Virus record (IMG/VR): IMGVR_UViG_3300042691_008567
Coordinates: 1-30,365 of that record
Strand: one strand, 5' to 3'
DNA from: a virus
Length of the DNA stretch: 30,365 nt
The position numbers were made by a program, and so were the translations under genes. The notes beneath the pieces were generated by a model, which was not told the origin of the DNA, did not search any database, and saw only the letters and a program-made list of their open reading frames with translations. Positions 1-6,963 of the stretch are shown one piece after another; position 1 is the first letter of the stretch, and each line of letters begins with the position of its first letter.

Positions 1-725
1 TAATCACTATCCATGATGCGTTGTATACCGTCAACACACTCATCAATATATAAGAAGCTGCGTGTTTGATGACCCGGGCCCCAAATCTCAATAGTATCAT
101 TATCTTCGGCAAGTGCCACTTTTCTACACAGTGCGGCTGGCGCCTTTTCTTTGCCGTTGTTCCAACTACCCCTTGGGCCGAAAACATTATGGAAGCGTGC
201 AATGCGTGCTTCTATTCCATAATTCTTTTCATATGTCATGTATAATCGTTCGCTGAATAGTTTCTCCCAACCATATTCGCTATCAGGGTTAGCTGGGTAT
301 GCGCTAGATTCAGTACAGATAGGGTTGTCGGGATCTAGTTGATTATATTCTGGATACATACATGCGCTACTACTATAAAAAATCTTCTTGACCTTGTAAT
401 TCTTAGCACATTCTAATACATTTAAGTTAATCTGTACACTGTTATGCATAATGTCTGCATCATGCTCGCCAGTAAAGATATAGCCCGCGCCGCCCATGTC
501 TGCTGCTAATTGATATATTTCATTAAATGGCCCTTCAAGTTGAAATAGTTTTTCAACTAGATTTTGTCTACGTAAGTCCATTTCATAAAAATAAGTGCCA
601 GCAAAGTCGCTATATATTGGCTTCTTTAAATCAACGCCAACAATATAATGCCCTTCACTGGCTAATTTTTCTGCTAAGTGTGAGCCAATAAATCCGCCGG
701 CTCCGCAAATTAGTATTTTTTTCAT
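1..725 (-). CDS. GDP-mannose 3,5-epimerase-like NAD-dependent epimerase (3' end outside window)
   Basis: Partial gene, 241 residues visible; the C-terminus lies beyond base 1. It is an extended short-chain dehydrogenase: a Rossmann NAD-binding motif GAGGFIG is at residues 8-14 and the catalytic YGWEK (Tyr151, Lys155) is present. Several stretches match what I know of GDP-D-mannose 3,5-epimerase (GME): LAADMGGAGYI (73-83), SSACMYPE with Cys122, RFHNVFGP (177-184), KEKAPAALCRK with Lys194, and QTRSFLYIDEC. In plant GME the equivalent Cys and Lys are the acid/base pair that epimerises C3 and C5 of GDP-mannose to GDP-L-galactose or GDP-L-gulose. The ATG at 725 overlaps the upstream gene's TGA (ATGA junction), so translation is probably coupled; no clear Shine-Dalgarno is visible. 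The likely role is donor-sugar synthesis for the adjacent glycosyltransferases. A related GDP-sugar epimerase of another specificity is the main alternative. Confidence 0.88.
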   Translation of the reverse strand, partial: MKKILICGAGGFIGSHLAEKLASEGHYIVGVDLKKPIYSDFAGTYFYEMDLRRQNLVEKLFQLEGPFNEIYQLAADMGGAGYIFTGEHDADIMHNSVQINLNVLECAKNYKVKKIFYSSSACMYPEYNQLDPDNPICTESSAYPANPDSEYGWEKLFSERLYMTYEKNYGIEARIARFHNVFGPRGSWNNGKEKAPAALCRKVALAEDNDTIEIWGPGHQTRSFLYIDECVDGIQRIMDSD

Positions 726-2047
726 TTCATATCAGTCTTTACTATATCATTAATGTGCTTCATTAATGGAGCAACATTTAAATTCTTAATAAGATTAAAG
801 TTATGATCTAATATAGGCTTGACTCTGCGCTTAAAGTCAAGTACTTCCTCTGGATTCCAGTTGGCGATAACTTTAATAACTTCAACAATACGCTTGATTC
901 TATCTTCCGGTGCACCGTTCTGATCATAGTCTTCTGGCCAAAACTCACTAAACGTCTTAAAGCCCAAACTACGCAAGAACTTGATAGCGCCCGGGCCAGC
1001 AACTAATACAAATGGATGCTTTTCCTTAAAGGGTTTAAAACTCTTTTCAGTCAGTGTTACTTCGGCGTCTCTAAAGTTAGTCTCAGTGACAATACTTACC
1101 AAGCTATTCTGATAATAAGGTCTTGACTTATGCCCTTCATCACTGCACATTTGTTGTATCTGATCTTCGCCGTCTAAGATTAGTGGCAATTTGTTGTTGA
1201 ATCTTTCAATAACTTCTTGACTTAAATCATATTTCTCAGCAATTCTTTGATGCTGTGCTTCAATTAAGAAAGTATCGATAGGTCTTTCTATGTTTTCTCT
1301 ACTAAAGCTAATATAACTCTTGTCAACTAAATCTAGATTTTCTAATTGCACTACCATTTCTAATCTATGCACCCTAAATCTACGATTCCACATTAAAAAT
1401 AGTTTTTCGGGTACAGTCTCAGTATCATATGCTGGCTCATCCTCAGGGTCATTTAGATATGATGAAAAGATATAAGATGAACTAGCATATGGAATGATAG
1501 TTAATCTATTGTTTTTATCGTCTGGAATACCCTTAGTTATGCAATATTCTTCGTATAGTTCTGTGGCGTTTACTGCGCCAGTCAAATAAATTATCTTATG
1601 CAATGGAATACCATGAATAGCCCCAAAGTAACTGTGCAATGCATTTAGGTGTCCATGTGACATATATGCTTCAACGCCGTGATCAATTAGAATATAACCA
1701 TTCTTCATTCTAACTAATCTGATAAGATGCCAGGGTACATGTGCAAACTCTAATAAGCCTGTCTTACCGCAGAAGTATGTACTGAAATCAATACGCCAAA
1801 ACAATGTGTATGGAATAACAAAAGGTCTGTCATCTTCTGTGTCAATACTTACCGCAGGATAAATTTCATATAGTTCTGGAGTTTTACTAAACATCTGCTG
1901 CCAAACACTATCAGCCATAAAGAAACGTGAGTCTACTTGTGCATTTTCACTTGCACATGCTAGACTCATAACATTGGGTAACTCAGTGTTCCACAATGGT
2001 CCTTTAGGCCCAATCCAACTATATACAACTTTAATTTTATCACTCAT
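722..2047 (-). CDS. Putative glycosyltransferase, GT-B/fucosyltransferase-like C-terminus
   Basis: This 441-residue protein has no signal peptide or membrane segment. The N-terminal half is not recognisable to me. The C-terminal part contains VSIVTETNF followed by LTEKSFKPFKEKHPFVLVAG, then GPGAIKFLRSLGFKTF. This arrangement (Glu in a VTE strand, then TEKxxKPF and a nucleotide-loop-like HPFVLVAGPG) resembles the donor-binding region of GT-B enzymes such as GT10 fucosyltransferases and of uncharacterised phage glycosyltransferase-like proteins. Start and stop overlap both neighbours by four bases (ATGA junctions), linking it to the radical SAM gene upstream and the GME-like gene downstream. 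If the GME-like protein makes GDP-L-galactose, a GT10-like enzyme would be a natural user, but that is inference. The family call is tentative. Confidence 0.5.
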   Translation of the reverse strand: MSDKIKVVYSWIGPKGPLWNTELPNVMSLACASENAQVDSRFFMADSVWQQMFSKTPELYEIYPAVSIDTEDDRPFVIPYTLFWRIDFSTYFCGKTGLLEFAHVPWHLIRLVRMKNGYILIDHGVEAYMSHGHLNALHSYFGAIHGIPLHKIIYLTGAVNATELYEEYCITKGIPDDKNNRLTIIPYASSSYIFSSYLNDPEDEPAYDTETVPEKLFLMWNRRFRVHRLEMVVQLENLDLVDKSYISFSRENIERPIDTFLIEAQHQRIAEKYDLSQEVIERFNNKLPLILDGEDQIQQMCSDEGHKSRPYYQNSLVSIVTETNFRDAEVTLTEKSFKPFKEKHPFVLVAGPGAIKFLRSLGFKTFSEFWPEDYDQNGAPEDRIKRIVEVIKVIANWNPEEVLDFKRRVKPILDHNFNLIKNLNVAPLMKHINDIVKTDMK

Positions 2048-3033
2048 AGTAGTTCTAATTTCTTTTTAATTTTAGGAATAATAATATCAGTTCCACACAT
2101 GCACATATCTTTATAACAAGTAATTGTCTTTGGACCCACTTTGCTAATATCTTCTAAAATATGTCCAATTGTTCCGCCTAATCCACAGCTTGCAAGACTG
2201 ACTTCTCCTACAGGATTAATAAAGATACAGTCACCTACATCACAGTCCCAGCCACTGAAAAAGTTTTGACTGTTAACGATAAGTTCATTAGCATTACAGA
2301 AGCTAGTTGTGCCATCACTATATCTATTATAGCTGCTTGTCTCTGCTCTTTTATTTGGCTTTGGAATACTTTGATGCATTTCAATATTGTGCGTCTTAAA
2401 GAATTCTTCTTTGGCAGGGTCTTTATACTGCCATGGGCCAGTAACGTGACTTAATTCATCGTATAATGGAGTCCACTCAATAAAGTAATTGGGTAGTATT
2501 TCTTTTAAGCTATTACCAAACTCAACTACTTCCCAAAAGCGTTCATCGTGCATGAGCATCTTGCTTGATAGATAGTTGACCTTATCGCATAGATATAATG
2601 AATTCTCAATATAGCGGTCCTTCTTAGCTTGTTCAACGTGAAAGCTTGCAACAATATCATCAAACAAATGATGATGCTTTTCCCACCATGCTAAAGGACG
2701 ACTTAGATTAGTATTGACTGCGATAGTACAGTCTGTCTCCGCACGTAGAAACTCACAGATAGGAATAAAGTTACGCCATGCCGTAGGTTCACCGCCACTA
2801 AAAAAGAACTTGAATTGTTTGTATCCAGCAGATTTATACTTATTGATAATGATTCTAAGATTGGTTAAGTAGATATCTAGATTGCCGTTGTTGGGATTTG
2901 CGCCCGCCCAATTGCCTGGGTTACAATAACTGCAACTGAAATTGCAGAAATTGTTAACTTGCCAGGTAATAGCAACATACGGCTCGGGAGCCTCAATAGC
3001 AATTAGTTCTGCTGTATTGCTTGTTCCGCCCAC
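2044..3033 (-). CDS. Radical SAM protein with C-terminal SPASM-like cysteine cluster
   Basis: This 329-residue protein carries the radical SAM signature CX3CX2C as CNFSCSYC (Cys30, 34, 37), preceded by a strand WQVNNF, and the SAM-binding GGEPT at 80-84. The C-terminus has Cys246, 264, 269, 283, 306, 311 and 313, a spacing reminiscent of SPASM-type domains that bind auxiliary 4Fe-4S clusters, so more than one cluster is expected. It lacks the N-terminal cysteine region of its four radical SAM neighbours. The start is GTG at 3033: a strong AAGGAGGT sits six bases upstream, inside the preceding gene, and no ATG occurs before the cysteine motif. It overlaps the upstream gene by 31 bases and the downstream one by four. 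SPASM enzymes commonly modify peptides, and some act on sugars; the substrate here is unknown. Confidence 0.88.
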   Translation of the reverse strand: MGGTSNTAELIAIEAPEPYVAITWQVNNFCNFSCSYCNPGNWAGANPNNGNLDIYLTNLRIIINKYKSAGYKQFKFFFSGGEPTAWRNFIPICEFLRAETDCTIAVNTNLSRPLAWWEKHHHLFDDIVASFHVEQAKKDRYIENSLYLCDKVNYLSSKMLMHDERFWEVVEFGNSLKEILPNYFIEWTPLYDELSHVTGPWQYKDPAKEEFFKTHNIEMHQSIPKPNKRAETSSYNRYSDGTTSFCNANELIVNSQNFFSGWDCDVGDCIFINPVGEVSLASCGLGGTIGHILEDISKVGPKTITCYKDMCMCGTDIIIPKIKKKLELL

Positions 3034-4292
3034 TCGTAGACCTCCTTGATTTCAGGCACGAGGTCTTCGAACTTTTCATTTCTAAACTGATCTAACTCAT
3101 CGTTAAATTGTTTGAATTCCAAAATGCCGCCGGGGTTTTCATCACCCTGATTTAGATTATAAATAATCATCTTAAAGCCGTTGTATACATCTGTGTTCTC
3201 AGCGCCATACTTCTTTTGATATACACGATATAGTTCAACTAACCTACGCTTAACATGCTTAGGAAGAATCATGATATTTGCGTACCATGGACTTGTTGCA
3301 AGGTTAAATCTTGGGCAAGTTTTTAGATCGATCAATTCATTTTCAATCAAGTAGTCAAAGAAGTCGGGGAACTTAAAGATATTCCAAATACTAATAGTAG
3401 GAGTAATTTGGAATTGTACGTTGGGTAGTTCTTCCTTTAACTTTTTAATATTAGCAACTGTTTTTTCCCAGTCTGTACCTCTACGAATACACTCTGCTAG
3501 ATCACCGTGTGCATCAAGACTTGCCCACACTTGAATATTCTTAAACTTCTTCCAATATTCAAGTAGGTTCTTGTCCTTATAACCATGTAGTGTACTGAAA
3601 TTAGTTGTATAGTTTAACTCAATATCAGTATTTCCATTTTCAAGCCAATGATCTAAACACTCGTAATGTTCTGGAGTAATAATAATTTCACCACCAGCGA
3701 AATAAACTTCCTTAACGTCATTTAAATATGGCTTTAACTTAACCATAAATTGCTGGTCATCGTTGTTATTAATAACGACTTTGCGATTAGGGAAATATTG
3801 CTCGAACATTTCCTTGCCGCGCTTATCAACAAACTCTTGTGCCCATTGACTACTACAGTCTGGACCACAACTACGACACTTCATGTTACACAGATTGCTG
3901 AAACGAATATCCATGTACTTCATTTCAAATTCAGATAGCGCACCATCTTCTTGTGTGTTCTCAGCAATATAATCACGATACTCTAGACCGCGGCGTCTGT
4001 TATGACTTTGACGCATAGTCCAAGTACCCATTAGTTCTAAGTCATAGCAACGTGTACATGCTTCGACGGGTTCATCATTAAGCATCTGGCGACGAATTTC
4101 TTTAAATCCTTCGCTGTTCATCATTTCAATAATAGATTGATCGCTTTCAATCTGTGCTACTGGCATGTTACTATCAGCAACACAGCATGGCATCACACGC
4201 TTATCTGGCCAAGCATGAAAGTGGACCCAGGGTAGAATGCAGAAATGCTTACCTTCGTGTACTAAATCTTCAATTTTATCTTTATCAATCAT
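3003..4292 (-). CDS. Twitch-type radical SAM protein
   Basis: This 429-residue protein has an N-terminal cysteine region followed by a radical SAM core. The N-terminal set is FCILPWVHFHAW with Cys18, then PCC (Cys36/37) and CTRC (Cys79/82), the pattern of N-terminal twitch-domain radical SAM proteins and a likely auxiliary FeS site. The core has CNMKCRSC (Cys135, 139, 142) after DIRFSNL, with an additional Cys146. The glycine motif at 200-203 reads GGEI: the usual proline of GGEP is replaced by isoleucine. The ATG at 4292 has GAGGT eight bases upstream and overlaps the preceding small gene by eight bases. It is paralogous to the proteins at 4475-5704 and 5704-6963. Function is unknown beyond SAM-dependent radical chemistry. 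Confidence 0.88.
   Translation of the reverse strand: MIDKDKIEDLVHEGKHFCILPWVHFHAWPDKRVMPCCVADSNMPVAQIESDQSIIEMMNSEGFKEIRRQMLNDEPVEACTRCYDLELMGTWTMRQSHNRRRGLEYRDYIAENTQEDGALSEFEMKYMDIRFSNLCNMKCRSCGPDCSSQWAQEFVDKRGKEMFEQYFPNRKVVINNNDDQQFMVKLKPYLNDVKEVYFAGGEIIITPEHYECLDHWLENGNTDIELNYTTNFSTLHGYKDKNLLEYWKKFKNIQVWASLDAHGDLAECIRRGTDWEKTVANIKKLKEELPNVQFQITPTISIWNIFKFPDFFDYLIENELIDLKTCPRFNLATSPWYANIMILPKHVKRRLVELYRVYQKKYGAENTDVYNGFKMIIYNLNQGDENPGGILEFKQFNDELDQFRNEKFEDLVPEIKEVYEWAEQAIQQN
3040..3047 (-). promoter_or_regulatory. Strong Shine-Dalgarno (AAGGAGGT) fixing the GTG start at 3033
   Basis: The minus strand reads AAGGAGGT, then six bases (CTACGA), then GTG. The site lies inside the coding sequence of the preceding radical SAM gene. 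It explains how the downstream gene can be translated independently of the upstream stop, and it decides the GTG start. Confidence 0.75.
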
Positions 4293-4473
4293 TTACTATT
4301 ACCTCGGGCCATTCATATTTTTCGTTTGTTGGTTTATTCTTAAAAATAAACTCTAGCTCAGTTGCTCTATCGATCAATCGTTGATCTCCACCCATTTCAT
4401 TTGCAGTTTGTACATACATTTGTAATGCTAATGCGATGATGCCATTGTCCGAGTCATACACTAATTCTGTCAT
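4285..4473 (-). CDS. Small protein of unknown function within the radical SAM cassette
   Basis: This 62-residue protein is acidic and probably helical (central stretch ALALQMYVQTANEMGG, then RATELEFIF), without cysteine, signal peptide or membrane segment. I do not recognise a family. It is likely genuine: its ATG at 4473 follows the upstream stop by one base, AGAGGA lies five bases ahead of it, and its stop overlaps the next gene's start. Without it there would be an unusual 180-base gap in an otherwise gapless operon. Its place between two twitch radical SAM genes makes it a candidate partner, carrier or substrate of those enzymes, but nothing in the sequence proves this. Confidence 0.72.
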   Translation of the reverse strand: MTELVYDSDNGIIALALQMYVQTANEMGGDQRLIDRATELEFIFKNKPTNEKYEWPEVIVND

Positions 4474-4474
4474 C

Positions 4475-5704
4475 CTAGTCCTCTATGTCTCTCAATTTAT
4501 TTAATTCGGGGAACACTTGCCAAAAGTTTTCATCACGTATTCTATCGATACTTCGGGTATGAGTAAGGAACTTTTCACGAACATTGTTCCATTGATCACC
4601 ATCGTTAGCAAAATTAACTGCATCAACAACTAATCTTGGAATGCATGTATGATCGTCCATATTACTATTAGCCCACTTCATTGCCTTCTCAGCAGCTTCT
4701 TCTTTAAGAACTCTGGGAAGACTCTTTGCACAATAATAATCAGGATGTACCGCAAGGTAAAGACTATGATACCAGTCTTCTTTACGGACAATACCCTTAT
4801 CCTTTAAGTATTGATAGAACTCAGTGATAGTCGAATAGTTATATATTGAGAATACAGTATTCATTTGGAAAATAACATAATCCAAATCACGGAATGTTAA
4901 TAGATTTTCTTCTACCTTGCCCCAGTCTGTACCCTTACGCATATATTCAGCACGTTCACCATAATGATCGATACTGCAACTTAGTTCAATCTTTTTAAAG
5001 TGTTTCCATAAATCAAGTACATCGTGCTTCTTATACTTGATATTGCTAGCATTCGTATTGTAACGGAGTGTGATGTCTGTTCGTCCCTTACGTATCATTG
5101 CTTCAAGCATAGTATAATGCTCATCAGTAATAAGGGGTTCACCTCCAGCAAAATATGCTAGATCAATATGTTCAATATGTTCTAATACTTCGTCAAGTAC
5201 TGTGCCCTTATTGTCATCAACGTGAATTAATACAGGATGATTAGGGTCATAGTTCTTACGCATTTCTTCGCCCCACTTGGAGCTGAATTCACTTCCGCAT
5301 GTTCGACATTTAAAGTTACAGATATTACTAAAACGAATATCAAAATAACGCATTTTAAATTCGTCTACAGTGCCGTCTTCTTGCGTAGTAGGAACGATTT
5401 CATCAAAGTATTTGCCAAAGTGTTCTTTGCTATAGTTTCTAAAGCTATGAGGGCCTGCTTCTTCGTGCTTGTAGCAGAAATCACAGATAGTATTTTTCTT
5501 CTCATTAAGCATGTCAAGACGAAGTTCCTTCATCTTGGGACTATTAAAGATTTCAGCTAGGGTATTATCTTTAGTGTTGCCTACTGGTTGTGTGTAGTCA
5601 TTACTACAGCAAGGATATACATCGCCCTTAGGCGTAGCATTTAAATGCAACCAGGGGAACATACAAAAAGTCTTGCTGTCGTTTAGTAAGAAATCTTTAT
5701 TCAT
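4475..5704 (-). CDS. Twitch-type radical SAM protein
   Basis: This 409-residue protein has the same architecture as its neighbours. The N-terminal auxiliary-cluster region is FCMFPWLHLNATP with Cys14, YPCC (Cys32/33) and CDFC (Cys74/77); the radical SAM core is DIRFSNI followed by CNFKCRTC (Cys129, 133, 136), then FAGGEPLIT. Conserved blocks shared with the protein at 5704-6963 include SPKMKELRLDML, KHEEAG/QHEDAG and LRYNTNASN/LRYNTNLSN. The ATG at 5704 shares one base with the upstream TAA (TAATG junction); only a weak TGGA precedes it, so translation is probably coupled. It is predicted to be cytosolic and oxygen-sensitive. Substrate unknown; the closest paralogue is the next upstream gene, suggesting a fairly recent duplication. 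Confidence 0.88.
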   Translation of the reverse strand: MNKDFLLNDSKTFCMFPWLHLNATPKGDVYPCCSNDYTQPVGNTKDNTLAEIFNSPKMKELRLDMLNEKKNTICDFCYKHEEAGPHSFRNYSKEHFGKYFDEIVPTTQEDGTVDEFKMRYFDIRFSNICNFKCRTCGSEFSSKWGEEMRKNYDPNHPVLIHVDDNKGTVLDEVLEHIEHIDLAYFAGGEPLITDEHYTMLEAMIRKGRTDITLRYNTNASNIKYKKHDVLDLWKHFKKIELSCSIDHYGERAEYMRKGTDWGKVEENLLTFRDLDYVIFQMNTVFSIYNYSTITEFYQYLKDKGIVRKEDWYHSLYLAVHPDYYCAKSLPRVLKEEAAEKAMKWANSNMDDHTCIPRLVVDAVNFANDGDQWNNVREKFLTHTRSIDRIRDENFWQVFPELNKLRDIED

Positions 5705-6963
5705 TATAAATCCATTAATGGTGCTAATTCGGGGAAAGTTTTTCTAAAGTCTTCGTTGCGAATTAAATCAATACGATTGATTTCATTCTTGAATAAATCC
5801 TTCTTTTCTTCCCAATAATTATTCGTTGTTGACCATGCGTGTGTATTGTACAGTTGCCCAAGACTTGGACGACTAAATGATAGTGCTGCCATTCTAGCGA
5901 TTGTACGATTGACACTTTCTTTTCCCTGAGCCTTATATTCTTCTGGCAATACATGCACTGAAAGAAATTCTGGATGAGACATATTGTATAGTGTGTACAT
6001 TCCATCATTTCTAGTATACATGTTAGTATCAATCAAGTATCCATAGAACTCATCAATAGTAAGATAGTTAAATGCGCTTAACACAGTGTTGAATTGAATT
6101 CTAATATTAGGCTCTTTCTTAATAGCCCAGAAGTTATTTTCAATAACTCCCCAATCAGTACCATGTCTGATATATTCAGCACGTTCTTTAACGTGATCAA
6201 CACTAGCATATAGTTCGACTGGTTTAGAAAAATGCTTCCACAGTCCAATTAAATCTTTATTCTTAAACTTAAGATTGCTTAAATTAGTATTATATCTGAG
6301 TACAATATCGGTTCTATTCTGTCGAATCATATCTTCGATGAGAAGATAATGTTCCTCAGTGATTAATGGTTCACCGCCTGCAAAGTATGCAACTTCCATA
6401 TTAGGAATCTGATCTAATACATCTTGCAAGAATTCTTTATTACTGTTTTTAGGAAACTCTAGTGCGTACGGCACGTTATTTCGTAAGTTTTCTTGTTCCC
6501 ACTGACTACTATATTCTTGCCCGCAAGTTCTGCATTTAAAATTACAGATATTATTGAATCGAATATCATAGTAACGCATATTAAACTTTTCTAATGAACC
6601 GTCATCATTAGTATTATTATATACGTCATCATACCCATTCATGTAAACATTGTTTACTGATTGGCGATAGCTTCCAATACCAGCATCTTCGTGCTGGTAG
6701 CATTTATTGCATTCATTATTCTTTTTACCCTCAAGCATATCAAGACGAAGTTCTTTCATCTTGGGGCTGTTAACCAAATCCATAAGACGTTGCTTTTTTG
6801 CATCGCCCATGCCAATATGATTACTACATGAGTCTGCAATACAGCAAGGTGCTGCTACTCCCTCTGGAGTAGTGTGCAGGTGGATCCATGGCATGATACA
6901 AAAAGTATCACTGGATTCTACCTTCGCTTTTAAAGCGGATTGGTCAGATTGACTTCTTGGCAT
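5704..6963 (-). CDS. Twitch-type radical SAM protein
   Basis: This 419-residue protein has an N-terminal twitch-like cysteine set: FCIMPWIHLHTTP with Cys22, PCC (Cys40/41), a further Cys46, and CNKC (Cys85/88). The radical SAM core is YDIRFNNI followed by CNFKCRTC (Cys140, 144, 147), then YFAGGEPLITEEHY. It aligns along its whole length with the protein encoded just downstream, including the C-terminal EINRIDLIRNEDFRKTFPEL versus SIDRIRDENFWQVFPEL. The ATG at 6963 lies inside the 3' end of the preceding radical SAM gene (34-base overlap); the upstream sequence has only a weak TGGAA. The extra cysteine could alter the auxiliary cluster. Substrate unknown. Confidence 0.88.
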   Translation of the reverse strand: MPRSQSDQSALKAKVESSDTFCIMPWIHLHTTPEGVAAPCCIADSCSNHIGMGDAKKQRLMDLVNSPKMKELRLDMLEGKKNNECNKCYQHEDAGIGSYRQSVNNVYMNGYDDVYNNTNDDGSLEKFNMRYYDIRFNNICNFKCRTCGQEYSSQWEQENLRNNVPYALEFPKNSNKEFLQDVLDQIPNMEVAYFAGGEPLITEEHYLLIEDMIRQNRTDIVLRYNTNLSNLKFKNKDLIGLWKHFSKPVELYASVDHVKERAEYIRHGTDWGVIENNFWAIKKEPNIRIQFNTVLSAFNYLTIDEFYGYLIDTNMYTRNDGMYTLYNMSHPEFLSVHVLPEEYKAQGKESVNRTIARMAALSFSRPSLGQLYNTHAWSTTNNYWEEKKDLFKNEINRIDLIRNEDFRKTFPELAPLMDL

